Below, in pieces: positions 33,265-44,445 of a DNA stretch of 64,000 nt. The DNA is from Isoetes taiwanensis (lineage: Eukaryota > Streptophyta > Lycopodiopsida > Isoetales > Isoetaceae), in assembly GCA_021234155.1 (NCBI GenBank), contig JAJEKV010000374.1, positions 124,001 through 188,000 on the forward strand, given 5' to 3'. The translations under genes were made by a program, and so were the position numbers. Position 1 is the stretch's first letter; the number at the start of each line of letters is the position of its first letter. A model generated the notes under the pieces. It saw only the letters and a program-made list of their open reading frames with translations. It ran no database searches and was not told the DNA's origin.

Positions 33265-35630
33265 TAAAACAGACAAGATGCTCACGCATCAATGAATTTC
33301 CATTTGGATGTCTTGTATTTTTTTTCATTTGAAACATAGATTGCCAGTTTTAAATATCATTAGTCACGTTGTGTTTAAAACATACTAGTTATAGTGGCTG
33401 ACTTTGCCGGGCTTTAGTTGCAATTTGAAGATGTGGTTGTTTTATTTGTGGGGAGCAAAGCCTTGAAGGTTCATGATAAAGATAAAGAACCATTGTGCAA
33501 AAAGTTATAGATTTGATCTCAGATATTGAATTGTAGAAATTGTATAGTGTGTTGTTTTTTATAATATGGTACTTCTACTTGAATTTTTTTTAAGGTCAGG
33601 CATTGGAAGGCTTTAGCAACAATGGTTATAGTTGAGATTGTGTCATTCAACTATAAGTATTGTTTGGTTTGACGGGTGGAAGCAATGGTCATGATTTTAT
33701 TTTGATTGGGTAGGTCTAATGGTTGTAAGCAAATTCACTCTCTTCTGTTTGAACCACATGACAGGTCATGGAATGGACAAAGATGTATGTCACATTTTTG
33801 AACATTCCCTTTTATGAAATTTGGAAGGTGTAATACATGGTTATATTGTCTTATATTATGTCTATATTGGGAATTTTTATTGAATTAGGAATAGAATTAT
33901 GGAAATAACGCAAAAGAAGACCAAACCTTATCTTATTTTGTTGGAATATGGGTTATTACATACTGTTTCATGCCAAGAATTGAATTTGGTTCCTTGCACT
34001 TGTAGATGATGTTGCATCTTGTTGCGTTTCAATAATTAGTTGGATTTGGATGTATTTCTTCTTCTAGGTCTCCTATGCATTCCTATTATTTTCACTTTGA
34101 GCCATACAAATATAGGAATGCATAATAAAACATATAAATGTAGAAGTACTATATATGATAAATTCCTCATACTTAAAACAATAAACTTTGAGATTTACTT
34201 ACTTGTAACAAATAATATGACATAATGTGAAACTATATGATAACATGACTTGGATCCACCAATCACTTGGATCTGGCCTTGTATTCTTATGCTTTCTTTT
34301 CCTGTTGGTGCTTGTGGTGATCACAACCTGCAAATACAAAAACAAAAATACCAAATGAGCAAATAAAGTCTCTTGTTACACTAAAAAGTAGCTCACTGTT
34401 TTTTTTGTCACAGTAAAAAAAAAAGCATGATGTTTTTTTCTATACAGTCAAGAATGGAGTTTATTTGTGACTCTAGACAATATTCAAAGCATTTTTATTA
34501 TTTCGATTCTACTTTTTTGTTTCCAATCTTGAGCAATAAATATGGGCAAAGCAAGGCAAAGCAAGGTCCTGGCTATGGCATAATTGAGCCTCTGAAGAAC
34601 TGCCATTTGTCTTTCTGTTTTGTATCGGAAGCATGTATGATTGAATCGAGAGCATTTGTATGGTTATATGAGAGCATTTATATGGGTTGTATCAGACTAA
34701 ATGCTGCTACAACAATGAACGCGAGTTTTACAGTCCGGATTTCAACCTTCTTGAAGTACCTCAAGAACTGGACGTGCAAGTAATGAGTTGCAATATATTC
34801 TTTCTGGCTATAGAAGAGGTCTGAGCTCTAATGAGGAAATAAAAGGAGCGTTATTGGCGGTGTCTTATCAGAGCTGCGAAGGCACAGATGCTCTCTGCTT
34901 TGGTGGGTAAAATTAGCTCTACATTTGCTCGGCCTAAATTGAACAACAGATAATCGAGAGATTGAACAAATGATAATCGATATATTGAACTGAACTAATA
35001 ATAAGCAAGACAAAAAGAAAATGCAATAATACCTGGCTGGTGTTGCTTCTAGAATGGACGTTGCAGCAGAAATCCTTTTGCTTGATGAATGATTGAATTG
35101 GTTGGTTTGGGATGAGGATGGATCGAATGCAATCGGCTCGACTACTCCAGTAGAGGCGCAAAAAGTCCAGACCATTTTGCCTCTGAAAAAAAATGGAGGC
35201 CCAATTTTGCCCCAAAAAATCCGAGCTTCCCAAAAACAGCCATTTTTTTCTAAAAACGACTCAAAAAAATGCCATAAAGACATTTTTGGCATCCCGTTTT
35301 CTAAGTGGGCGTTTTCATTTTTTGAAAACAACTAAGGTCCAAAAATGCAAAAACGGCAAAACAATGGCAAAAATAGCCGTTTTCTGTAACTATAAAGCCG
35401 GCGTCAAAATGACCTCAAATGGCCTTAGGATTAAAAGGGGCGTGATCGGCAAAACATCGTCTCAAAATTCAAAAAGAAATGCATAATATGAAGGTGTCTA
35501 CTAGACTTGACTGTCTGGTGACTTCCTTACTATGGACCTTAAACAAAAAGAATAAAAAAAAAAAAATTGCTAGGATAAATATTATTATCTGCTACGTCGG
35601 GGTTCATCATTAATATAACCCCTACCATAA
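33265..35630. other. Intergenic, no supported gene
   Basis: AT-rich, many short ORFs in all frames, none with a recognisable domain. A tract of about 35,160-35,480 is rich in aaaaa/ccaaaaa words with open frames that look compositional rather than coding. Confidence 0.5.
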
Positions 35631-35645
35631 AATAAACATGGGTAT

Positions 35646-37816
35646 TCAATTCCAAGCAATATATGTGCATCCAAAGTATTCAAGCACATTTGGTTTCTCA
35701 AAGCCGTCTTCAGTATATATATTTTGCTTGGAAAATCCCCTTTCACATGCAGCACTACTAACTGGCATAAGAATCACAACTTGCCATAACTTCATCATGT
35801 CTGGATATCTCTCATACCAAATATTTCCATCCTCTTCTTTCACAGAGTTGCAAAACTGCCATGCTTCATGAATGCTACATGTAGGGCATGCAGCTGACAA
35901 AGCCTCCATGAACATTTGAAGTTGATTCATGCACCCTTCATGACTAGCTATAGGACTTGCACCAACACAAAACACATCAACTAACTTCATCAAAGCAGCG
36001 GAAAACTTATTGAATTTCTGTCTTGGAGTCAAACCTTTATCATGTGATTTTGGCTCAAACATTTTTGTTGCATTCCACCAAGCCATATCCATGTATTGCT
36101 CATTCAGATTGTCTACTACAGATTGCACAAATGCCCGTCCAATCTGAACACAAGCCTTGTGAGAACCATATTTTCTGGACAACTTCCTTCTACTGGTTCA
36201 TAGCTTAAGGGGAATGAATGGACTAATATACCATTCCCTTGGTCATAATGCTCATAAAAACCATTCTGAACCTTGTCCATATATAATGCAACCTGAACCA
36301 AAACCAAAGTCTGCATCCGTGTACCAGTCAAAAACCAGTTTTTTAACATATTTATGGTGAGATCCAAATCCCTACCAACTTCAATCATGCTCAAGTTTTC
36401 CTTTTGGAAACACACACTTAAGATATTTAACTGCCCATATACATCAGCCAGAAGTGCCACAAAGAAACCAACCTGATATCTAGTATTCAATCTGAACCAT
36501 TTTTGTTCTTTTTCTTCCCATAATCCCCAAATGATAGGAAGAAGAATTACGAATCTTTTCATTACTTCGCCCTTGCTCAACCATCTAACCTCATAAGGCT
36601 TAAGGACTTTCACATTCTCTAAATGATATTCATCTAAGAGGCCTTTAAACTCTCGCATATGAACACAGGAATGCGTAACATATTTGTCCACCTTTGCTAC
36701 CAACTTGTCAATCCATTGAAACTCAGATATGGATCGAGCTGCACTTTGTGTTGCCAATGCTTGTCTATGTGCCATACAATGAATTGACACAAGCCTTGGA
36801 ACTTTAGTTTTCAGCCTTGCCACTAATCCAGTTTTATGCCCTACCATGACACTAGCACCATCACTAGCAAATCCAACAAGTTTACCCCAATCAACTTCCC
36901 ATTCCTTAAACAGCTCACTAATGGCCTCCATCAAACATGCAGTTGTACCACTTTCCAATTCTAAAATCTTATAAAACGTGGTTTTGATCTCTCCACCAGA
37001 ATTTGGAAGGACAACATAAACAATCAGCTTTTCCTTTACAATATCTGTACTTTCATCTGCGCAAATGCTAATAAAAGGGGCCGCTTGAATTTGTCGTTTA
37101 ATGACATGTCTTGCTACATCTCTCATCACAAACAACATCTCCTTCCCACTAGTTTCATTTGTGTAAGAACCATACACTTCTGGATTTGGAGCATTGGGAG
37201 TATTCAACTCAAATAAAAGCTCCATTAAAGGTTGATAATTGCTTAAAGCAATATTTCAAGATGAAATGAAATGAAGTACCTTCATACCAACGACCACTTT
37301 TTGCTCATGTGCTCCAAGCTGGTTCTCCAAACTGCTCACCAATGGCTTCATGCCTTTCTCTTTCAAATTCCATTCTACCTCAGCAACTTTACGATCAGAG
37401 CTCTTCTCATGTTTCTTGAAAGTAGTAGTTTGAAAAGTTGTGGCACCAGTAGAAGCATACAAATTACCATGCTTGGCCTTTTTATAAGACATGCACCACT
37501 TGCATTTTATTCTTCATTCAGCATGAAGAATCCATGGATGTGGGCCTTGCCATTCTGGAATAAATTTCCTCTTGGATGAAGTGCTATCGAAAGATTCTAA
37601 ATTGCAGCTAATTTCTCCAATCTGCTCATCCACTTGCAACATCTTGAAGGGCCTCCTCATCATCTGATTTTTCTTCTGCTCCAAAGAGCTCTTCATAAAG
37701 CTTATCCCTTTCTTTATCACTATCTTGAATGCTTATTGTGCCAACACGATCTTCTCCTTCTTCTGCTATTACAGGAGCTTTATTCTAAAAAGAAGGCAGT
37801 GTGCTCTTGCTCTTAG
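35646..37816 (-). pseudogene. hAT-superfamily transposase (ZBED / KIAA1586-like), frameshifted
   Basis: Order on the minus strand: an N-terminal BED-type zinc-finger segment (KCKWCMSYKKAKHG ... TTFKKHEKS), the RNase H-like catalytic core (FISICADESTD with first Asp; VGFASDGASVMVG with second Asp; SIHCMAHRQALA) and the C-terminal dimerisation region (LMPVSSAACERGFSKQN). Three reading blocks (37,720-37,256, 37,225-36,116, 36,182-35,646) are joined by frame changes, so this copy is probably inactive. Cut-and-paste transposition with 8-bp duplications is the family's mechanism; the element's own TIRs were not found. It interrupts receptor-kinase sequence at about 37,840. Confidence 0.9.
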
Positions 37817-37836
37817 CCATAAAGAAAAATGAGTGA

Positions 37837-38000
37837 ATCTGGAAGAAATTTCCTGCTGCAAGAATGGGTGCCACCAGCCAATGCCAAAAAGCAAATCAGT
37901 ATGCAGATTAGAACCCATTTTACTCTTCTATCTGTCGTTCTATCTTCCATCCAGGTCACCGCCAATTTTAAATTTGATGCACAAATTGTGAAAGGCATCA
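37837..38000 (-). pseudogene. Possible start of a further receptor-like gene (signal peptide)
   Basis: Minus-strand reading gives a Met, a charged stretch, then WVLICILICFLALAGGTHS, a good signal peptide, followed by a few residues before the hAT sequence begins. No lectin domain appears beyond the hAT element. Could also be chance; the context of S-domain receptor debris favours a truncated gene. Confidence 0.35.
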
Positions 38001-38054
38001 CCATAGTACCATGATAATGAGCGGATCTGATGCCGTTCAAGCTGATATGGCAGA

Positions 38055-39389
38055 TTATGGACCTCGGCAAACTATAACTATAACGCACAGCACTACACCA
38101 GCAATAAGGCCCCTTACATAACCTTTATTGCTGTGCAGTTCCAACTGGCCTGAGATAATGTCCTCATTACGAAATTTTAGATAGCTCTGCATTTTTGCAG
38201 AAGACTTAAAGCGTCCAAGGACTTGATCAATTAGAAAGCACTCCTTATTTCCATACACAAAAGCACCGCAAGAACGGTTTGATAGGCAAGACTCTCTGCA
38301 GACTCCGCTCGACATTCCTTTAATGCCATTAATGTAGTGCGTGGAAAAGTATGTGTAATCCTCAAGCTGAACAAAGTGATTATTTCTTTCCAAATTTAAG
38401 TTGCAAGGAGCATTCTCCACTTTGATATCATTACACTTTTCTAAACTTGAAGCTCTTAGACCATTGTCTTCATCGTTATATTCTTGGTAGAAAGGCAATC
38501 GCATTTTTCTTCCCTACAAAATCCATATATATCACGCCTAGTAGGAAGATCGCATTTATTATCAAAAACTTGGCTGGTTTCCATACACCGGAGTCAAAAG
38601 CTATATGACACAAGGTCACCATCTTCTTCTAGCCTAAGGAAATTCATGTCATCTCGATGCAAAGATCCTCAAAAGTGATTAAATTTTTTAATCTCTACGA
38701 GGCTGCAATTACCATATGACAATTCAATGCTACGGTTTTGTATACCACTACAAAGATATGCATCCAAGAGGGACAAAAGGAAGAAGCGCACTGTAGTAAG
38801 GCGGGGATTATTGGAAATGTTAAGGTAGAGAACAAACCTGTTTTATTCAACGGATGCGGAAAAAGACTTAGTGTAGATGGTGGGAAGAATTTGCTCCGCT
38901 ATACAAAGATCGAGGGGATTCCATAAGATTTTGGCCCGCAATAAGACATCGATGGGGTGATCAAAACTCTCTCATTTCACAACCCCAAGTGTTGAGTTAT
39001 CATACGAGAACCCGGTTGCAAGTTTAATCCACGGAGCTCTCAGATCCGCCTAATGACTTTGGACTTGCCCAATTTTGATGTTTTGGTCATCATGTAGAAG
39101 ATAGATAATCTGAGAACGTAGCTTGAAGAGCATGGATCATTTCTGTTGGCAATCCATAACTATTGTTGCATGTTCCAGTTACATTGCAGCCCATCACAAT
39201 AGTGAGGTAATAAGCTTCTGAACTATTTTTGAACACATACATGGCCAAACAGAACCTGCCATCATCACTGGAGATCACGGTCTGATCCGTAGTTCTATAA
39301 TCTAGAAAGAGGGGTTTATATGTCCCTTCAGATCCAGAGATGGGTGGATATGGAGGCCAAGTGTTATTGGCATTCCACCTTGGTTTCAT
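38055..39389 (-). pseudogene. S-domain (G-type lectin) receptor-like kinase, extracellular and membrane part only
   Basis: Minus strand: the start of a B-lectin domain at 39,389-39,090 (SGSEGTYKPLFLDYRTTD, SSDDGRFCLAMYVF, YYLTIV), then a decayed gap, an EGF-like remnant near 38,500-38,560 (GFCREEKCDCLS, other frame), a PAN/apple domain at 38,460-38,150 (CRESCLSNRSCGAFVY, KECFLIDQ) and a membrane helix GLIAGVVLCVIVIV ending at 38,055. No kinase domain follows. In the family these receptors bind ligands at the plasma membrane. This copy is broken by frameshifts and C-terminal truncation. Confidence 0.75.
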
Positions 39390-39430
39390 TCAACTCATAT
39401 CTTTTGGCCCATACATGAGATTTTTGAGCT

Positions 39431-40024
39431 CTCAAGGATAAGATGAGCAATAACAGGAGACTAAACATGACATACACTTTTGTAGCTGGTAATAACTGGA
39501 CAAGAGCACAATACTTTAGAAATCCATGCCAGCTTCCTTTAGCATGTGGTCCATATGGGTTATGCACTGGAAATGCACAGTGCCAGTGTCTCAAAACTGA
39601 TAACGGCACTGTCAACAATGCCATCCTCGAATCTACAACAAATAAATGCAACTCCCTTGCTGTGACAGAAGTTCCTTGCAACCAGAATACGGCGGGAAAT
39701 AACCATTTTGTTAAAATACAAGCAAGGTATTTCAGCAACATAAGTATACCTGGGTCCAAGAATGCAGACGATTGTAAAGAAACTTGTCTCAATTATTGTT
39801 GCTACAAAGCCTACTCCTATACCTCCAAGAAGGAATGCACCATTCTGAATGATACTATAGTAGGTAGCTTTGTACCAGACAATGAAACAGAGACTTTTCT
39901 CAAGTTTAGAAACACTAATCTAGTATCAGGTTCTCAACGATCATCAAACAGAAAGACAATCAGAGCTGTATTTATATGGCTGATAGTAGCTGCTTTTGTG
40001 ATTGTTTGCATGGTTATAGCTGTG
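39431..40024 (+). pseudogene. S-domain receptor-like kinase, EGF-PAN-transmembrane part
   Basis: Encodes the end of the S-locus domain (YTFVAGNNWTRAQYF), an EGF-like CGPYGLCTGNAQCQCL, a PAN domain (DDCKETCLNYCCYKAYSY, KECTILNDT) and a membrane helix (FIWLIVAAFVIVCMVIAV). The B-lectin part is missing; only ~40 bp upstream the related gene on the other strand begins, so a rearrangement joined two receptor fragments head to head. The coding frame passes into the kinase part at 40,821 once the 796-bp TIR element is ignored. The type is SD2-5-like by domain order. Confidence 0.85.
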
Positions 40025-40820
40025 CAGTGTGGGAAATTCAACTTATTTAGTGTATTTCTCATGACACGCTTTTTAAAATTGAATGTGTCAATTGACACAC
40101 TTCCAAATTTTTTGTGTCTCATTTGACGCGTTGTGAACACCATTGACACACTTTTTTTATGTTATCAAATGAAGAAAATAATTTGAAATTCTACAACAAA
40201 AAGATTACAAAATGAATTTTGCTAACGAAAGATAAGTTTATATAAATATAATGAAAGATAAGTTTACATAAATATATAAAGTCTATTGAATATTAATTCT
40301 TCTTGTTTTACCTTGCTCATTGAGCCAAATGTTATAGATCTCATGCCAATCAACAACCTCATAAGGATTGCCTAACACAGAAATTAATAAATGAGATCCA
40401 TGGTAGGCCGTTTCTAAAAAAATCCGATGAGAGGAGAGGGCATTCTGATTGGGGAAACATTCTAACTAAATGAAATCGAAATGGGGAGGAAACACGTTAT
40501 TCTAAATAAGGGAAATTTTATCATATGGCATAATTTTTTGAGCATAAATAACTTGAATTCAAATTTGGTAGCATTATTAAGTATACACATACATTAAGCC
40601 TTGTAAAGACTAACTCTTGTGTATTTGGGGCCCTAATTTTTTTTGACACACGTAATATTCTTAAATGTGTCAAATGACACATTTAAAATTTTTTAAAGTC
40701 TCTTTTGACGCATTTTATCAAACTATAAATTCTCTTTTGACACATTTTCTCTACGGAAGATGTCTCTTTGACACATTTTTTTGCTTTTGACACCCTCTAG
40801 GGTGTCAAATTCCCACACTG
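40025..40820. mobile_element. 796-bp TIR element with a 6-bp direct duplication
   Basis: Begins CAGTGTGGGAAATT and ends AATTCCCACACTG (TIR CAGTGTGGGAA..TT). Flanked by gctgtg on both sides (40,019-40,024 and 40,821-40,826). Leaving out the element and one gctgtg restores an uninterrupted receptor-kinase frame. Inside are many ttgacacattt/aatgtgtcaa words and, at the right end, a small hairpin gacaccct-ct-agggtgtc. No transposase. The ends look hAT-like, but hAT duplications are 8 bp. Confidence 0.85.
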
Positions 40821-41894
40821 GCTGTGATAAAGCTTATGAGAAGAAAACCCATTAATGTGGTTAATGAAGAGATTAATAAATCCGTAGCTCGCATTGAAGG
40901 GCTGCCTCCAAGATTTACATGTCCGGAAATGGAAGCTGCAACAGAGGGCTATAGCAAGAAGCTTGGAATGGGAGGATTTGGATCCGTATATGAAGGCATA
41001 TTGAAAAATGGAAAGAAAATAGCAGTCAAGAGATTAGAAGGCACAACACAAGGGGCAAAGCAATTTTTGGCAGAAGTGGATGGCCAACATAGGCCATGTT
41101 AATATAGTCAAGTTATGCGGCTTCTGCATAGAAAATTATGAGCAAATGTTGGTGTATGATTTCATGACAAACGGATCACTAGATCATTGGTTGTTTGGAG
41201 GTGAGGGAAAGACCTTGACCTGGAAAGATAGGGTGCAGATAGCCATAGGCATAGCTAGAGGGTTATCATATTTACATGAGGGATGTGAAACTCCTATCTT
41301 TCATTTAGATGTGAAACCCCAAAACATACTTTTGGATGAAAATTTTGTACCAAAAGTTGCAAATTTTGGATTGGCTAAGCAAGTCGAGAGGGATACCAGT
41401 GGAGTAGTGACAGGTGTTAGAGGGACATGTGGTTCATGTTGGAACATGTGTGTCAGAATGGATCATGCACTCTCTTGCTACAAAGAAATGCGATGTATAC
41501 AGGCTTTGGTATGGTCTTGCTAGAAATGTTGGGGTGGGGGGGGGAAGGGAGGGAGGGGCGAAGAAATCTAGACATGTCAAAAATGCGCACCAATTTAGAA
41601 TGGTATTTTCCTGCTTGGGCTGTGAAAGAAATCAAGCAAGGTAGAACCATGGAGATAATTGACCCTGAGATTAAAGCTTATGTGCCTATTGAACAAGGGA
41701 CGAGATTCATCCATGTGGGATTGTGGTGTATACAAGAAGTTGCTGCTCTAAGGCCATCAATGGAGGAGGTGGTGCAGGTCCTAGAGGGTGTGAGGGAAGT
41801 TAAAGAGCCACCTCTCTCTTTCCATTTTCCATTTCACATTCAATCTAGCACCTCCAATGATTCTATTTTAGTATCTCATTATGACATGAAGAGT
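40821..41894 (+). pseudogene. S-domain receptor-like kinase, kinase domain (first copy)
   Basis: P-loop [19 protein letters not shown] Lys, then a 4-bp insertion near 41,075 that shifts the frame. [28 protein letters not shown] and FHLDVKPQNILLD (family-typical HLD variant) follow, then VANFGLAKQ, where the metal-binding Asp of DFG is Asn. The APE region is damaged (gttcatgttggaacatg in place of ggttacatggctcc), and a poly-G tract near 41,530 gives a further shift. ALRPSMEEVVQVLEG closes the domain. The true C-terminus is found only in the duplicate at 43.6 kb. With Asn for Asp, catalytic activity would be lost even without the shifts. Confidence 0.88.
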
Positions 41895-42942
41895 CTTGGA
41901 ACTTTAGTTTTCAGCCTTGCCACTAATCCAGTTTTATGCCCTACCATGACACTAGCACCATCACTAGCAAATCCAACAAGTTTACCCCAATCAACTTCCC
42001 ATTTCTTAAACAGCTCACTAATGGCCTCCATCAAACATGCAGTTGTACCACTTTCCAATTCTAAAATCTTATAAAACGTGGTTTTGATCTCTCCACCAGA
42101 ATTTGGAAGGACAACATAAACAATCAACTTTTTCCTTTACAATATCTCAGACTTTCATCTGCAAGAAATGCTAATAAAAGGGGTCGCTTGAATTTGTCGC
42201 TTAATGACATGTCTTGCTACATCTCTCATCACAAACAACATCTCCTTCCCACTAGTTTCATTTGTGTAAGAACCATACACTTCTGGATTTGGAGCATTGG
42301 GAGTATTCAACTCAAATAAAAGCTCCATTAAAGGTTGATAATTGCTTAAAGCAATATTTCAAGATGAAATGAAATGAAGTACCTTCATACCAACGACCAC
42401 TTTTTGCTCATGTGCTCCAAGCTGGTTCTCCAAACTGCTCACCAATGGCTTCATGCCTTTCTCTTTCAAATTCCATTCTACCTCAGCAACTTTACGATCA
42501 GAGCTCTTCTCATGTTTCTTGAAAGTAGTAGTTTGAAAAGTTGTGGCACCAGTAGAAGCATACAAATTACCATGCTTGGCCTTTTTATAAGACATGCACC
42601 ACTTGCATTTTATTCTTCCTTCAGCATGAAGAATCCATGGATGTGGGCCTTGCCATTCTGGAATAAATTTCCTCTTGGATGAAGTGTTATCGAAAGATTC
42701 TAAATTGCAGCTAATTTCTCCAATCTGTTCATCCACTTGCAACATCTTGAAGGGCCTCCTCATCATCTGATTTTTCTTCTGCTCCAAAGAGCTCTTCATA
42801 AAGCTTATCCCTTTTTTTATCACTATCTTGAATGCTTATTGTGCCAACACGATCTTCTCCTTCTTCTGCTGTTACAGGAGCTTTATTCTAAAAAGAAGGC
42901 AGTGTGCTCTTGCTCTTAGCCATAAAGAAAAATGAGTGAATC
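41895..42942 (-). pseudogene. Duplicated 5' half of the hAT transposase
   Basis: Near-identical to 36,795-37,840: BED-type finger, then the core from the KLIVYVV region through SDGASVMVG, truncated before the rest of the core. A few extra changes (for example near 42,130-42,160) break the frame. Confidence 0.9.
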
Positions 42943-43622
42943 TGGAGGTGAGGGAAAGACCTTGACCTGGAAAGATAGGGTGCAGATAGCCATAGGCATA
43001 GCTAGAGGGTTATCATATTTACATGAGGGATGTGAAACTCCTATCTTTCATTTAGATGTGAAACCCCAAAACATACTTTTGGATGAAAATTTTGTACCAA
43101 AAGTTGCAAATTTTGGATTGGCTAAGCAAGTCGAGAGGGATACCAGTGGAGTAGTGACAGGTGTTAGAGGGACATGTGGTTACATGGCTCCAGAATGGAT
43201 CATGCACTCTCTTGCTACAAAGAAATGCGATGTATACGGCTTTGGTATGGTCTTGCTAGAAATGTTGGGGTGGGGGGGGGGGGAAGGAGGAGGGCGAAGA
43301 AATCTAGACATGTCAAAAATGCGCACAATTTAGAATGGTATTTTCCTCGCCAATGCGGAAAGAAATCAAGCAAGGTAGAACCATGGAGATAATTGACCCT
43401 GAAGCTTATGTGCCTATTGAACAAGGGACGAGATTCATCCATGTGGCATTGTGGTGTATACAAGAAGTTGCTGCTCTAAGGCCATCAATGGAGGAGGTGG
43501 TGCAGGTCCTAGAGGGTGTGAGGGAAGTTAAAGAGCCACCTCTCTCTTTCCATTTTTCATTTCACATTCAATCTAGCACCTCCAATGATTCTATTTTAGT
43601 ATCTCATTATGACATGAAGAGT
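41895..43622. repeat. Second copy of a 5,100-bp tandem duplication, internally deleted
   Basis: 41,895 onward repeats 36,795 onward (hAT, minus strand) and 42,943-43,622 repeats 41,196-41,894 (kinase). The first junction (gaagagt then cttggaac) joins position 41,894 to 36,795, exactly what a tandem duplication of 36,795-41,894 gives. Inside the copy, 37,840 is joined to 41,196 at a shared TGGA, a 3,356-bp deletion. The sequence beyond 43,622 is the original continuation of the kinase. Confidence 0.9.
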
Positions 43623-43676
43623 GTATCCATGTCACATGTGAATCACCCCGGACATTCTAGCAGTTCAATTAGGTAG
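42943..43676 (+). pseudogene. Duplicated kinase-domain C-lobe of the S-domain receptor
   Basis: Repeats the first copy from GEGKTLTWKDR onward. It keeps HLDVKPQNILLD and VANFGLAKQ (again Asn for Asp) but has an intact activation end GTCGYMAPEWIMHS, showing what the first copy lost. The poly-G tract (around 43,270) and a shift near 43,335 break it. The tail VSMSHVNHPGHSSSSIR to the stop at 43,676 is the original C-terminus of the receptor. The N-lobe is missing, so it cannot fold as a kinase. Confidence 0.88.
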
Positions 43677-44124
43677 AAGCTTCTTCATCAAATGTATTGG
43701 CTAATAAAACATGGATACACTGCAATGTAATTTGGTATAAGCTTCCTTGTCAAATGACAATGCATGGACATGGTATATAGTGAAAAGCAACTCTTATCCT
43801 CTCACATTTTGGACCCAAATACAAATCTAGGTTTAATAGTGGCTAGCCATCAATGATAGAGTGTGTGATTAATTTCATTTCATTTTCAGAAAGCTACGGT
43901 GCATTTGTTTGTACAGGCACAAGTTCCATCCAAAATGGCCATTTTTTACCAACTTTCATTATGAAAGCACGAACATACTATGCAGAATCCAATAATTAAT
44001 ACTTTGGGTGAGATGGCCCCTTCGAGCTTGATATTGAGAATCCATTGATAAATAATGGTTCGGGTGAAATGGCTCCTTCAATAGTGGGTGTTCTGTATCT
44101 TTGCTTTATATTATTTTCAACGGG
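43677..44124. other. Spacer between receptor debris and the TIR transposon
   Basis: No gene. Contains gcttcttcatcaaatgtatt and its relative gcttccttgtcaaatgacaa, and two aataatt/aaataatggttcgggtga phrases. Probably 3' flanking DNA of the receptor. Confidence 0.4.
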
Positions 44125-44128
44125 AACC

Positions 44129-44150
44129 GGGTAAAAGCATGAAAGGGTGT
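44129..44150 (+). repeat. Left terminal inverted repeat
   Basis: 22 bp, perfect match to the reverse complement of 53,238-53,259; preceded by AACC. Confidence 0.92.
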
Positions 44151-44445
44151 ACATACATCGTACTGAATTGAAGGACGAATTTATGCTTTTTTGGGGTACA
44201 TTTTAGATGTACATCAAGATACTCTGGTTTGTCATTTTGTGTCAGGTTTGCAATGATTGCAAGATCATCCCTGACAGCGCCCCCGAAATTCTTGGTGAGC
44301 CACCGAACCATCGAACCAATTCGAATGGATCCGTCCCTCCCTTTCCGAAATTCCCCCCTTTCACAGGACGAACACCGAACGAATTCCAGAAGCAAACACA
44401 TACCAATTGAATCTACAAGAAATACAAATCAATTTCAATTTGTTC

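Noticed and set aside
33386-33420. A third Helitron end (actagttatagtggctgac)
   Set aside because: The start resembles the complement of CTAG, but the hairpin and the TC end could not be found.
34828-35486. ORFs of 80-167 codons on both strands
   Set aside because: Low-complexity A-rich sequence with no domain, codon pattern or start context to support them.
39364-39792. 142-codon minus-strand ORF
   Set aside because: Antisense shadow of the EGF/PAN part of the plus-strand receptor.
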